The notes under the pieces: model-generated
Database searches by the model: none
Seen by the model: only the letters and a program-made list of their open reading frames with translations
What the model was told of the DNA's origin: nothing
Part shown: piece after piece, positions 46,632 to 56,003 of the stretch
Layout: every line of letters begins with the position of its first letter
Numbering within the stretch: position 1 is the first letter of the stretch
Position numbers and translations under genes: made by a program
Source: Xanthostigma xanthostigma
Lineage: Eukaryota > Arthropoda > Insecta > Raphidioptera > Raphidiidae
DNA: 64,000 nucleotides
Reading direction: 5' to 3'
Assembly (NCBI GenBank): GCA_963575645.1
Contig: OY754465.1
Location: forward strand, 4,650,001 to 4,714,000

Positions 46632-47171
46632 TTAGTCCACTACTTTACACACACTGGGGACAACGCGTCCCATACGGATTTGTCCGTTGGCGGCCTTCGT
46701 GAAACGAATCACGCGTCCATCGGGCAGTACGGTCTTCCTCCTACATCGTCTTCTCAAGGCTGGAGTCCAGGTGGGCAGCGGCGGCACATACGGTCGCGAC
46801 GTCGGCGGCGTTGACACTGGCGTTATAGCTGGTTTTAAAGGTGCTGGAGGTTTTATTGGTGGTGGTGGTGTCGATTTGGCGGCTGGCGTTATAGTCGCCG
46901 GAGGCCTCAGTAAAGCCTCTGGAACCGGCGGCGGGATCACACGTCGACGCCTCTTAGGGGGTGAGAGGGTCAATTGGATCAACCTCCACGGTAGCAGCTC
47001 CAGGGGTGAACGATCCTCTACTCCTCGCGTTGGCGGCGTTTCGGGGAAGCGTTCCTGCGGTGGTTTGTTGAAGGAGTTGATAGAAGGGCACGGCGATAGT
47101 GTCGGCGGCGTATCGGGTGTGCGCTGTTCATCTTCGAAGGTCGGTACGTCGTCGATGTCCAAGAAGTCCAT
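46632..47171 (-). CDS. ORF3, proline-rich basic protein of unknown function (179 aa)
   Basis: I do not recognise this protein. I start it at the ATG at 47171 (A at -3, G at +4); a frame-opening TTG two codons upstream is not a likely start. The N terminus is acidic (MDFLDIDDVPTFEDEQ), followed by Thr-Pro repeats, then SPPKRRRRVIPPP (about residues 72-85), which looks like a nuclear localisation signal. A long Pro-rich stretch with PPPIKPPAPLKP follows, and a basic C terminus with RRRCRRK. There is no signal peptide or membrane segment, so it is not an envelope protein although it sits where env would. Upstream in element sense are TATAAAAA (47206-47213) and CATTCAG, which fits either a splice acceptor or an initiator. 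The long plus-strand frame over the same DNA is an antisense shadow. Confidence 0.75.
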   Translation of the reverse strand: MDFLDIDDVPTFEDEQRTPDTPPTLSPCPSINSFNKPPQERFPETPPTRGVEDRSPLELLPWRLIQLTLSPPKRRRRVIPPPVPEALLRPPATITPAAKSTPPPPIKPPAPLKPAITPVSTPPTSRPYVPPLPTWTPALRRRCRRKTVLPDGRVIRFTKAANGQIRMGRVVPSVCKVVD

Positions 47172-47213
47172 TTTCAACTGAATGAGACTGCTGTTATCGC
47201 CGGTCTTTTTATA
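47172..47213 (-). promoter_or_regulatory. candidate splice acceptor or internal promoter for ORF3
   Basis: TATAAAAA lies about 34 bases before TCAGTT, and TCTCATTCAG is also a usable 3' splice site 8 bases before the ORF3 ATG. A splice acceptor is more plausible since the promoter reading would leave almost no leader. Confidence 0.35.
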
Positions 47214-47283
47214 GTCGATGTTACATAAATAGTTTTGATCTTAGATTACGCAATTGCGTAATTCATTTTAGTTATTCGTTTAA

Positions 47284-49104
47284 TTAGTTAAACGTTTTTA
47301 AATCACTAATATGCCATATTCCAATGCTTTTACCGTCCATTTTTGCTAGCTCATAAATTATTGGCGAAATTTTCCTCTTGATGGAAAACGGGCCCTCGTA
47401 CCGGGGAGCTAATTTGGCGGCATATCCCTGCGTAGCATTGGATAGTGCGTATTTCCTTTTCAGAACTCGGTCTCCTATATTGTACTCATTTGTCCGGCGG
47501 CGCAAATTATATCGGACGGCGCTGTCTTGATGAGCCTTTTGCAAGCGATCTTTTACTTCAGTGAAAAGATGTATCAGTTCCGAGACGTGGTCGTTTGTTG
47601 TATCGGGAGCGACGTTTTGATATTCACTGGCGTGAATTTTTAGTTCGCGCCCATAATTCAGATAAGCAGGGGTGTAGTTGGTGACATCGCTTCGCGCAGT
47701 TCGCAACGCAAAGCCAAGCTCGGCTATGTTAGCGTCCCACTCGTTGTGTTTGTCGGTCACATATGCGCGTAGCATATTGTTTATAGTCAAGTTCGTGCGC
47801 TCGGTAGGATTCGCTTGCGAATGTCGACGGGCATTTAATAACGCCTTTACCCCAAATTTTGCTAATAATTCGCGTACATTTTTCCCGGTAAATTCGGCTC
47901 CATTATCAGAGATTAGAAACTCGGGAACACCATATATCATAAAAACTGAGTCGTTCAAGTGTTGAGCGACTAATTTTGACGTGGCGGCCCGAAGCGGGAA
48001 TAACAAGACAAATTTTGTATGCGTGTCCTGAACAACCAGTAGGTATCTACGACCCCTTTTCGATCGAGGAAAAGGGCCCATCAGGTCAGCACTGATCGTT
48101 CTCCAGGGCACATCTGCGGTCCGGTCTTGTCCCATTAATCCTTGGGGCGCTTTATTATCAGGTTTTGTTTGTTGACATACACTGCAGTCATGCACGTATC
48201 GTGCTACGTCAACGATCATTTTCGGCCAATAATAACTTCGTTTTATTCGGTCGTATGTTTTGGCGACACCTAAGTGTCCGGCGTTCGGTTCATCGTGAAA
48301 CTGTTTGAGTATTTCGGGTCGTAATTTATTGGGCACCACTAATTTCCATTCATACGCAGGATTTGGAAAGTGGTGTCGGTCGGTGATTTTTTTATAAATC
48401 TTGTTATCTTGAATTTTCCATCGTGGATAATCATCAGGGTTGGCTTCAATATTTTCGGTCATTTTATTATACCAGCGGTCATGTAATTGTTCCGGAAAAG
48501 TGATAACATCAATCGGTACAGTATCGTTCAGAGGTTCACACAATGCATCATTGCTAGCGTTGTCTTTTCTTTTTCTGTACCTTTTGTTCCTCAACTTTTC
48601 TTTGGGCGTGATGGTCGTTACGGTCGTTACATGGTCAGTGTTCGGAGAAAATGTCCAAGTTCCTCTACTCATATCGGGCACTATCTGCATAGCGATCCAA
48701 AAATCAATGCCGAGAATTAAATCTTGCGGTAATTCGGGCACTAATAGGACAGTAATACGGCGTGTTCGGTCAGATACGGTCATTAACACACTCATTTCTT
48801 CTTCAACAGAGTACGTGGTTCCATCAGCGGTCTGAATTTTTTTGTTTACTGAAGGTCGAGGGCGGTATCCCCGTTCAGCGAGTAGCAATCTTCCTCTCGG
48901 TCCGGTCATCGTTCGGCTAGCTCCTGAATCTAATAATCCGGGTAACTCTCTTCCTCCAATGGTCACAAATAAATACGGTCGGGCATCTCCTGGCATTTTT
49001 GAAATCACGTTCTGTACAGCGGTCGGTGCAGATTGTTTTAAGGTCGGTCTAGAGGAATACAGGCGACGTTTACGACCTGTTAACGTGCCTGTAGGGCGTT
49101 TCCC
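47284..49104 (-). CDS. pol: pro-int frame: protease fused to integrase, no RT/RNase H
   Basis: The frame is entered by -1 slippage from gag; no ATG opens it (the first usable codon upstream of the overlap is GTG). Numbering from that GTG at 49158: protease with LLDSGAS (catalytic Asp 77) and LILGIDFW (148-154); a Lys/Arg-rich linker at about 172-222; the integrase zinc finger H288, H295, C325, C328; the catalytic triad D358, D418, E453, so D,D-35-E spacing is exact; and a C-terminal GPF module (YEGPFSI, 587-593) ending at 624. A normal Ty3/gypsy pol has RT and RNase H between protease and integrase; there is no YxDD or LPQG-type motif here. The junction is in frame, between about 48495 and 48645. 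Protease and integrase look intact. Confidence 0.93.
   Translation of the reverse strand, partial: GKRPTGTLTGRKRRLYSSRPTLKQSAPTAVQNVISKMPGDARPYLFVTIGGRELPGLLDSGASRTMTGPRGRLLLAERGYRPRPSVNKKIQTADGTTYSVEEEMSVLMTVSDRTRRITVLLVPELPQDLILGIDFWIAMQIVPDMSRGTWTFSPNTDHVTTVTTITPKEKLRNKRYRKRKDNASNDALCEPLNDTVPIDVITFPEQLHDRWYNKMTENIEANPDDYPRWKIQDNKIYKKITDRHHFPNPAYEWKLVVPNKLRPEILKQFHDEPNAGHLGVAKTYDRIKRSYYWPKMIVDVARYVHDCSVCQQTKPDNKAPQGLMGQDRTADVPWRTISADLMGPFPRSKRGRRYLLVVQDTHTKFVLLFPLRAATSKLVAQHLNDSVFMIYGVPEFLISDNGAEFTGKNVRELLAKFGVKALLNARRHSQANPTERTNLTINNMLRAYVTDKHNEWDANIAELGFALRTARSDVTNYTPAYLNYGRELKIHASEYQNVAPDTTNDHVSELIHLFTEVKDRLQKAHQDSAVRYNLRRRTNEYNIGDRVLKRKYALSNATQGYAAKLAPRYEGPFSIKRKISPIIYELAKMDGKSIGIWHISDLKTFN
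48495..48645 (-). other. junction where RT and RNase H are missing
   Basis: Left of it (element sense) is the end of protease, right of it the segment that precedes the integrase zinc finger (FPEQLHDRWYNKM...NKIYKK). The linker encodes EKLRNKRYRKRKDN, which belongs to neither domain. The exact joint cannot be set without the parent element. Confidence 0.75.
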
Positions 49105-50066
49105 TGTGTCTGTCGACAGCGAGGACAATTTGTCGTCGTAGTTCCGTTCATTCCACACGTATTGCAGAATTGGTGATTCGGCGGGTTAGGGCAGTTTCTG
49201 TATGCATGTCCTTGTTTGCGACAGTTCCAACACTTGTAGCGGAATGCCGGTTTATTGTTCGCAGTGTTTACTTCATAAACAGGACTAGTTCGTGACTTTT
49301 GGATCACCCGTATATTATCATTTTGTGTTCCGGTCATGTTGGATACTTTTGATAAATCGGGCTCCAACAGTTGGTTCGGGGGGCACGATTGACGGCGTGC
49401 TCTCAGTCGTCCTCGTTCAAGTCGAGAAACTAAGTTTTCAAGTTCGTCAATGGTTCGGGGTTCGTTCACGCTTATTTGTTCCTGATAATCGGGAAGACAA
49501 TTAAGTTCAATTGTCTGCATTTGTTCACTATATGCAGGCGGACGCTCCATACGTTTGTATAGACTAAACATTTTTGCGACATAAACAGAAAATGGTTCAG
49601 TAGGTCCCTGTTTTCGTTTATTAATTTCTATTTTTAATAAATGGTCATAGTCTGGATCTCTAAAAGATTTGCGTAACGTTTGCACTAGCTCATCCCATGT
49701 ACGTAACTTATCTCGAGCATAGCGGTAGACTTGTAAGGCTGAGCCTCCAAACAGTCCGGAAGCTGAGTGCAACAAGTCGGTTGTTGTTATACTGTTGTCA
49801 CGGCGTCGGTCTTCTACATCCTCCAAAAACGTCTCTAAACTATTTCGATCGTCCCCGGTAAACTTTATTCCCCATTTGTACACAGGAATAGCTTTATAGG
49901 AACGGACAGCGGGCGTTAGGTCTAAGTTCAATGCACGCAAGCGTGCTGAAAAATCATTAGGTCGGTCAGCAATGTCAATATTTTGTTCAACATTTGGGTC
50001 GGGTCGGATTGGCTCAGGCGGTGTTGACGTTGCCTGTGTGGATTCATCAATCTGCTCTTCTTCCAT
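49080..50066 (-). CDS. gag: gag polyprotein (328 aa)
   Basis: ATG at 50066, stop at 49082-49080. About residues 60-215 form a retrotransposon Gag capsid-like helical region (KWGIKFTGD, then FLEDVEDRR, ... ALQVYRYARDKLRTWDELV, LRKSFRDPDYD). A basic stretch (RLERGRLRARRQ) leads to a zinc knuckle CWNCRKQGHAYRNC (CX2CX4HX4C). A second unit, CNTCGMNGTTTTNCPRC, lacks the His and may bind metal through CX2C pairs, as in some gypsy Gags. The protein would form the particle that packages the RNA. The frame is intact. It overlaps the pro-int frame by its last few dozen codons, and the slippery site lies seven codons before the stop. Confidence 0.93.
   Translation of the reverse strand: MEEEQIDESTQATSTPPEPIRPDPNVEQNIDIADRPNDFSARLRALNLDLTPAVRSYKAIPVYKWGIKFTGDDRNSLETFLEDVEDRRRDNSITTTDLLHSASGLFGGSALQVYRYARDKLRTWDELVQTLRKSFRDPDYDHLLKIEINKRKQGPTEPFSVYVAKMFSLYKRMERPPAYSEQMQTIELNCLPDYQEQISVNEPRTIDELENLVSRLERGRLRARRQSCPPNQLLEPDLSKVSNMTGTQNDNIRVIQKSRTSPVYEVNTANNKPAFRYKCWNCRKQGHAYRNCPNPPNHQFCNTCGMNGTTTTNCPRCRQTQGNALQAR
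49098..49104 (-). promoter_or_regulatory. -1 ribosomal frameshift site GGGAAAC
   Basis: In element sense the gag frame reads G GGA AAC; slipping back one base gives GGG AAA, which enters the pro-int frame. It fits the X XXY YYZ rule, with the gag stop 17 bases downstream. GGGAAAC is a known retroviral slippery heptamer. Confidence 0.85.
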
Positions 50067-50130
50067 TTTGAACCCGTGTACGGTCGGTATTGTTACAACA
50101 ATAGGTCAATCGGATCTTTGTTTTATAAGA

Positions 50131-50148
50131 ATCCTGGTCACGGCACCA
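50131..50148 (-). promoter_or_regulatory. primer binding site, tRNA-His-like
   Basis: In element sense TGGTGCCGTGACCAGGAT begins two bases after the 5' LTR. It complements a tRNA ending ATCC(N)GGTCACGGCACCA; the acceptor pair GCCGTGA/TCACGGC is that of tRNA-His as I know it. Confidence 0.8.
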
Positions 50149-50150
50149 GT

Positions 50151-51212
50151 TGTTACGTTATTATTTTTCTTGTGGGGGTTGGTTGGGTTTTTAAATAAAC
50201 AGGTTCGAGCGTTAAAGTTTTAACACGTATAATTTAATATATAAAACTCAAATGACAAATTATAACAATACACAAAATATATAATGGAAATAAACAATAG
50301 GTTCAAATGGCTAATTTACTTTCATCGGTCAACAGAGTACTTTTAATTAAATACTCCCATCAGTGCAAATAACGATATTATTTGTACGGTCACATTCAAT
50401 TTTACATAATAATAAAGTTAATGAGTCTAGCGGTCTGAAGAATCCTAAACTCGGGCGGGACTCTAATTATATTTAACTCGGATCTCTAGGTCATTCCTAC
50501 GTTGTGTTTTTTTATTAGGTCATTATTTATATCCTCGGCACGGTCATTGAATTTAATACGGTCGTTGCGGTCGTGGGTCGATTTACGCTAAGGTCTGGAA
50601 CAGACGAAATCCCGATCATGATCCAGAACCCTCGCGATGGTCAAGCAGTGTGCTATTAGAAGACACCGGGAAACTTATCGGAGCAGACGACAACACGATC
50701 GTACTTCAATAGTTTCCAGATCTTCGGCAAGCGAGCTGAGAATGAATCCACAAAATGCTGGAATAGACGGAACACGATCGTAAACCAGCACTTAAAGGGC
50801 TATTCAAAGCTTTCCCCGTTGACTAGATAGGCCATACTAGAATAGACGGAACACGATCGTAAACTAGCAAGCCACTGAGTCAACAGAGCGGTCACTGAAA
50901 GACCAATTTTTATGCGCACTGTTGCTTGACACCAATAAAGGTCGAACCGCAGTAGGTACGACCGCTAATCATTTTTAATAAAAATATTAATTAAAAAGGA
51001 AATTAATGAGTAGCCATCTATTGGCGGACAGCATAATATTAATTACAAAAATATAAGTTCAATTAGACGCGGCGCTAATACGTACTTAATACCGGTCTCT
51101 GCTTAATCATAAACGCGTCTGAACACAATTTCGTGTACCTATTACTGTACACGAATATAAAGCAAACTAGATTTTACCGTGATATTAATATTATTAAATT
51201 AATATCGTTACA
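50151..51212 (-). repeat. 5' LTR (1062 bp)
   Basis: Same length and, by eye, the same sequence as 44763-45824, including the four ~80-bp units. AAAT follows at 51213-51216. Confidence 0.93.
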
Positions 51213-51216
51213 AAAT

Positions 51217-51915
51217 AAAATTTAGAAACACTTCTTAAAAAAAAAGGTTTCCACTCCTGGAGTGCCAGGAGAAGTGAAAACTTGAATATTAAGATCAAAA
51301 TGGTTTGTATCATAGATAGCATTTTTTTATGTACGATATTTCAACGCTAGATGTCTAACGTTGTATAAATAAAAGTTTCCGTCTTACGCACACGTGACCG
51401 ATCAGGACACGTGTCCTAACGGCGAGTTTAAGATTTTTAACCCATTACAAAAAAAGTGTTTAACGCCGTTAAAGTTTTCACTTCAAAAATTGTAAAATTG
51501 GTTTGGAAATTAATATTTTGCTTGACATCTTCCTTTGTAAGTATTCTTGTGTGATATTAAAAAAACTTGCCCCCCCAGAAAAATAACATATCTACGCCAT
51601 TGTTCTTAATGAAATACAGAAGATGAGAATTGCTTTTTTTTTTGTTATTCTGAGACTATTTCGTTAATACGAGTCTGCATTTATATAGCCAGTTTGGATC
51701 TGCAAATAATTTCGCTACAAAACAACTAAGGCATTAAATGTATGCTTAGTGGAAAATGGCTATACGACATACATACCTGCATATTATGTTGGTATTGCTG
51801 ATGTTTAAGAAGCGGCAATCGAGAAACGAATCGTACTGTGAATCTGAAATATGCATGGATGAGTACAGCCGGATTTCGTTAATTTGAACCCCAACTAAAA
51901 TTAAACTGCTGACAA
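51217..51915. other. no recognisable feature
   Basis: A short hairpin CTCCTGGAGTGCCAGGAG near 51255 and AT-rich DNA. No gene. Confidence 0.4.
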
Positions 51916-52557
51916 TCTTTATATATAAAAATTACGTGTCACGTTGTTTGTCCGCGTTTGTCCTCGATGAACTCCTAAACTACTGAACCGATTTTAAATT
52001 TGATTTGCACACCGTGTGCAATTCGACCCAACTTGAAAGATAGGATAGCTTACATTTCAATTTATAGTCGCAATATTATTTTATTGCAAATTATTTGTCT
52101 ATTCCTAGACAGTCATAATTATCTGTTAGCTCCAGGATTGAGTGAATATTCAATAGATGGCGCAACGAACTTAACAACCATATAAGACGGCGATACCTGT
52201 TGACTGGATTGAGTGAATATTCAATAGATGGCGCAACGAACTTAACAACCATATATCTAGATCGAGGATGTAAAAAACTGAATATCGTTTAAAACAAATG
52301 CTTTTTTTTTCGAGCACGACGGCGCAGCCGGAGTGCTCGAAATAGAGCAAGTGTTTTAAAGACCAGTTATCCACGAATACTTTACGCTATTTTTTTTCGA
52401 GCACGACGGCGCAGCCGGAGTGCTCGACATACACACATATACGCCCATGTATATTTTAAAATAGCTAGCAATTAATAAAATAGATAGATAGATAGATGTT
52501 CCAATTAAATTGTTTTATTATTTCACTTTATACGTAGCGAAGCACGTACAGGGCTAG
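51916..52557 (+). mobile_element. Helitron family V, copy 2, with internal duplications
   Basis: TC start (TCTTTATATATAAAAATTA) after A, CTAG at 52554-52557. Relative to V1 two blocks are doubled: GAATATTCAATAGATGGCGC (about 52143 and 52216) and GAGCACGACGGCGCAGCCGG (52310 and 52399). The end has lost CCG before CTAG. Confidence 0.8.
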
Positions 52558-53235
52558 TTAATCCGCCAGCAATCCCTACTCAACCGATTGACACAATTAG
52601 TTTTTTTTTAACCGAAACCTTTAGTCCACAGATGTGTTATCACTATTTATTTTTTTGTAAAATTTCGTTAAAAGGGGTGATTTCAAGCGATAATAATAAC
52701 AATAATAATAGTAATATATTTGTGCGGCCAAATTGGATCAAATCGTCAAAAAATATATTACAATAAATCATCATTTAAATTTTAGATCATAAGGCACAGA
52801 TTCTAAAAAATACTCTTTCAAACGTTTTTTATAATTATTGGAGATAATGCTTGATTTAATGTGATCCGGTAGATTTGAGTGGATTTTATAGCCAACATTA
52901 AATAGGACTTTTTTCAAAAAATGTTGTATTATGCTTAATACAGGTTTTGGTAGGTCGTGTGAAATAAAATTTATTTATTTCGTTTAATTTACTGAAATAA
53001 TGTAGGTTATGCATCTGCGTAAGCAGTTCAAGAGTAAAAATCCCGTAGTATGTTAATATTTTGTTTGCTTTATAGTAAAAAGTAAAATAGTAAAAAAGAT
53101 TGGGGGTTGCGGGGTGAAGAGTAACGTAAACAGAGAAGATCCATCGATGTTGTCTAAAATTTGGTCTCTGATCAGAAAAAAATAGTGAAAATCGTAAATG
53201 TATCAAATGAGGTAAGATTTCTTAAAACACAGTGC
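52558..53235 (+). mobile_element. Helitron family X, copy 3 (partial), split by a LINE
   Basis: Begins at AATCCGCCAGCAATCCCTAC, equivalent to about 40 bp inside X1, and continues to the AAAATCGTAAATGTATC block. The 3' end is missing. The LINE at 52694-53086 lies between GGGGTGATTTCAAGCGATAA and TAGTAAAAAAGATTGGGG. Confidence 0.72.
52694..53086 (-). pseudogene. 5'-truncated LINE, C-terminal end of ORF2
   Basis: On the minus strand one frame reads ILTYYGIFTLELLTQMHNLH, then FYFTRPTKTC and TTFFEKSPI; after a shift it reads NVGYKIHSNLPDHIKSS, NNYKKRLKEYFL and a stop. In Jockey/CR1-type LINEs the protein ends with YxTRxK..., GxKxFNxLPxxIK and FKKxLKxxLL, so this is the last 110 or so codons. The 3' end carries an ATT/GTT-rich simple tail (plus strand 52694-52720). 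At least one frameshift has hit it. Truncation at the 5' side is the normal result of incomplete reverse transcription. Confidence 0.7.
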
Positions 53236-53239
53236 ACAG

Positions 53240-53640
53240 CATATATTTAATAATTTACTATATGAATCATTGTCTATCTACTCAATGTGCGGTGAGTGAA
53301 AGCAACAAAGCGTATTGAAAATATACCTGCATCTCTTTCTTCGATGTAATTCCCTGATTTCTCCGATGATAGGATTGGTTGATGTACTTGCATTCAATCT
53401 GAATAAAGTATCTCTCTTTCAAAAACTTTGTCTTTTTCTATGACGTTAACATGGGCGTACCCAGCTATTGGCCCAGGAGGGGGCAAATTAGAAATTTCTT
53501 AAGCCGGGTCCCCCGAGCTTGTTTTTCCCTCCTGGATACGCCAGTACTTACGGCGTAAAAAAAGACAGAAGTATATGTTTGCACCCTAATGGTTCAATTG
53601 CGATTTTATTCCTTATAGCTCATTATAGAATAAAAGTACA
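53240..53640 (-). repeat. interspersed repeat family Z, copy 4
   Basis: Reverse orientation: ACTATATGAATCATTGTC at the left, CCTCCTGGATACGCCAGT in the middle, ATAGAATAAAAG at the right. Confidence 0.72.
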
Positions 53641-53889
53641 TGGTGCACAATCTTTAAGTATTATCTTTTGTCGAATATTAAATATTGTGGCCAATTAACC
53701 GAGACTGTACTGTAGTTGGATTTAATAATATAATCGCAATGCGTTGATCTGAACTTATTTAATACTTCCAATTCTCGTGTAAAGTTAACAAAAATGCGGC
53801 ATGATCTCTACGTTGTACGTACCTATGTACAAGTGGACACGACACGAAAATAGTCCTCGATGGTATACACTATACAGGATTATAAGATA
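53641..53889. other. no recognisable feature
   Basis: Short AT-rich spacer. Confidence 0.35.
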
Positions 53890-53892
53890 TTA

Positions 53893-55346
53893 AGGCCGCT
53901 GCGCACGAGGCTAGAAATGCTGCAAGAAAAACTGCTTGGGTATTTGCTGGCCGGCAGGCTAGGTACGAGAAATGACGTCACTGCGGACTCGCCTGCTAGC
54001 TCTCAAGATAGATTTTAAAATTAGAACAGGAGCTACTTTACTTGTTAGGTTCTCTGCTTGCTCAGAGCAAGAATAAATCAGGAAGCAGTATCTTGTTACT
54101 GAACAAACGCCCAGAGACACGTTTTGCTCTGTGTTTATATTTTGAACTGTCACTGCGCGCGCATCAGATTGAGGCGAATTTAAAAATATTTTTATTTTTG
54201 CATTTACGCCTGTATGTAGGCAAATCCCTTTACCTTTAGTAATCTCTCTGCCTACATACAGTACTATTCATTTTTTTTTATCATAATTTATTGCTTACAT
54301 AAGCCTTTCAATTTTGTAATTTCATAAATTGAAGGGGCAGCTAAGGTTGTCTGACTGGCATTCCTTAAGCGCGGGTCACACTAGGCTGGTTGCCAGCCGC
54401 GAGTTATGGAAGCCGCTACTGTCAGCCATCAATCAGCTTGGTGTGAGCATAAAATTCGTCGCTGGCGCCGCCAGCCGGCGAGTATTTATCAGCGGCTGGT
54501 GAAATTGGACATGTTCTATTTTGGTAGCCAGGCAGCGGCTACTAGCAGGTCACGTGACTCACTCGTACCCGTTACCACCAGCGAGCAGCGCAGTCTGACC
54601 GAAGCAGTGCATCATAAGCGAGTAAACCATCACGTACCACGTGGTTTATGTTCGATGATGTAGTGACCGGATTGGCAGCCACTACTCGCGGTAGACTAGC
54701 GAGTAGCAGCCGTAGTGTGACCGGGCTGCCCGCCGCTGCTTGCTGGTGCTACTGTCCGCCGCTGATCAGCAGCGACTGACAAGCAGCCTAGTGTGACCCG
54801 CGCTTTAGTGAGTATTTTTTTTATCGTCAGAAGTTCACGATCTTTGATTAAAAGGGTTTCTGCTTCCTGTCCGATCCTATTTAAGATCTCTAATTAATTC
54901 TATTAGAATGATACCTTTTTTTTATCTGATTTTTGTCATTATTTATTAATTCGTCTTTGTAAAATTATTTTTGTTTTTTTTTTGTTAATTACCAAGGAAG
55001 TATAATTTATTTTTATTTTGCAAATATACTATTATTTATATTTTGTTACAATGCGTTTTTTTTATTTTATTTTTCTTATGATCTACGGGGAGTTTATCTT
55101 TATTGTTTATTTTAAACCCTACAAGATCCCACCACAAAACAAGCTTGAAAAGAAGTCTTTTTCTTATGATCTACGGGGAGTTTATCTTTATTGTTTATTT
55201 TAAACGCTACAAAATCCAGCCACAAAACAAGCTTGAAAAGAAATCTTGTGTGAAGCGAGTACATAAAACCAATCAAGAAAACCGGCGCTAGTAGTCAAAT
55301 CTAGCAAGGAATCTAGCGGCAAATCCAGCCTCGTGTGCAGCCGCCT
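53893..55346. mobile_element. PIF/Harbinger-type MITE family J, full copy, with nested MITE
   Basis: Ends AGGCCGCTGCGCACGAGGC and GTGTGCAGCCGCCT with TTA at 53890-53892 and 55347-55349. An 88-bp unit is duplicated in tandem (TCTTATGATCTACGGGGAG at 55074 and 55162). It contains a second TTA-flanked MITE at 54368-54804. Confidence 0.82.
54368..54804. mobile_element. GC-rich MITE nested in family J
   Basis: AGCGCGGGTCACACTAGGCT at the left is mirrored at the right; TTA at 54365-54367 and 54805-54807. The interior is rich in CAGCCGC/GCGGCTG units that could fold on themselves and is far more GC-rich than its surroundings. Confidence 0.85.
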
Positions 55347-55349
55347 TTA

Positions 55350-55675
55350 TTTTAATTATGTGTGTATTTTGTACAGGTAAATACATGCTAAGCGTGCGTA
55401 CTGCTTGCTCACACATTGTAAATAAATTAACGTTTTTATAACGAAATTTACAACTGTAATGTGGTTGTTGTTACAGTCACGAGATTAATGTTTCTGTTGA
55501 GGTAGGTTGTTGAGCGCGTTCGTTTTCAGGACGATTGTCGTTGTTAGTGTTGCGGGTCAGTGGCGTACACAGGAACTGAATCCATCGAAACTTGAGACTG
55601 TTTAGTGTTAATTTAATTATCGAATTTTTGTGTATTCCATGTACGAGAATATTCTATCATTTATTTCATATATTA
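55350..55675. other. no recognisable feature
   Basis: No element ends or coding signal. Confidence 0.4.
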
Positions 55676-56003
55676 CTAGCGGTCCCGCCGGGTTCAAAAG
55701 AACGAATGGGGGGGAGGGACATGAATACGCACATTAATCTTAGTTTATCGAGATGAATGTTGTGTCCAAATTTCATGATGATCGGAGTTACCGATCAAAA
55801 GTTTTTGTTGGACGGACAAATTTTGAGATACATTTTTCATTAATGCTCCGCTCCTATTGGTCGTAGCGTGATATTATATAGCCTATAGCCTTCCTCAATA
55901 AATGGGCTATCCAACAAAAAAAATTCAATTCGAACCAGTAGTTCCTGAGATTAGCGCGTTCAACCAAACAAACAAACTCTTCAGCTTTATATATTAGTAT
56001 AGA
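55676..56003 (-). mobile_element. Helitron family U, copy 3 (328 bp, no tRNA block)
   Basis: CTAG at 55676-55679, TC (minus) at 56003-56002, A/T flanks. It joins directly across the region that holds the tRNA-Lys-like block in U1 and U2, so it either lost the block or never had it. Confidence 0.85.

Larger units (their letters stand above)
44763..51212 (-). mobile_element. Ty3/gypsy-type LTR retrotransposon lacking RT and RNase H (6450 bp)
   Basis: Two 1062-bp LTRs bound a 4326-bp interior read on the minus strand. AAAT flanks both sides (44759-44762, 51213-51216). In element order the interior holds a primer binding site, gag, a -1 frameshift site, protease fused to integrase, a proline-rich ORF, a repeat-rich 3' region and a polypurine tract. 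Protease joined to a Ty3/gypsy-type integrase (HHCC, D,D-35-E, GPF module) gives the family. RT and RNase H, which normally lie between them, are absent without a frame break. The LTRs match by eye, so the insertion is recent and must have used reverse transcriptase from another element. Confidence 0.9.

Noticed and set aside
46632-47171. Envelope gene, which would make the element an errantivirus-like retrovirus
   Set aside because: No signal peptide, cleavage motif or membrane anchor; Pro-rich and basic instead.
46687-47181. Long glycine-rich plus-strand open frame (164 codons)
   Set aside because: It is the antisense of the proline-rich ORF3; Gly-rich frames are expected opposite Pro-rich ones.
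48440-48835. Plus-strand 131-codon frame with hydrophobic segments
   Set aside because: Antisense of the protease-integrase frame.
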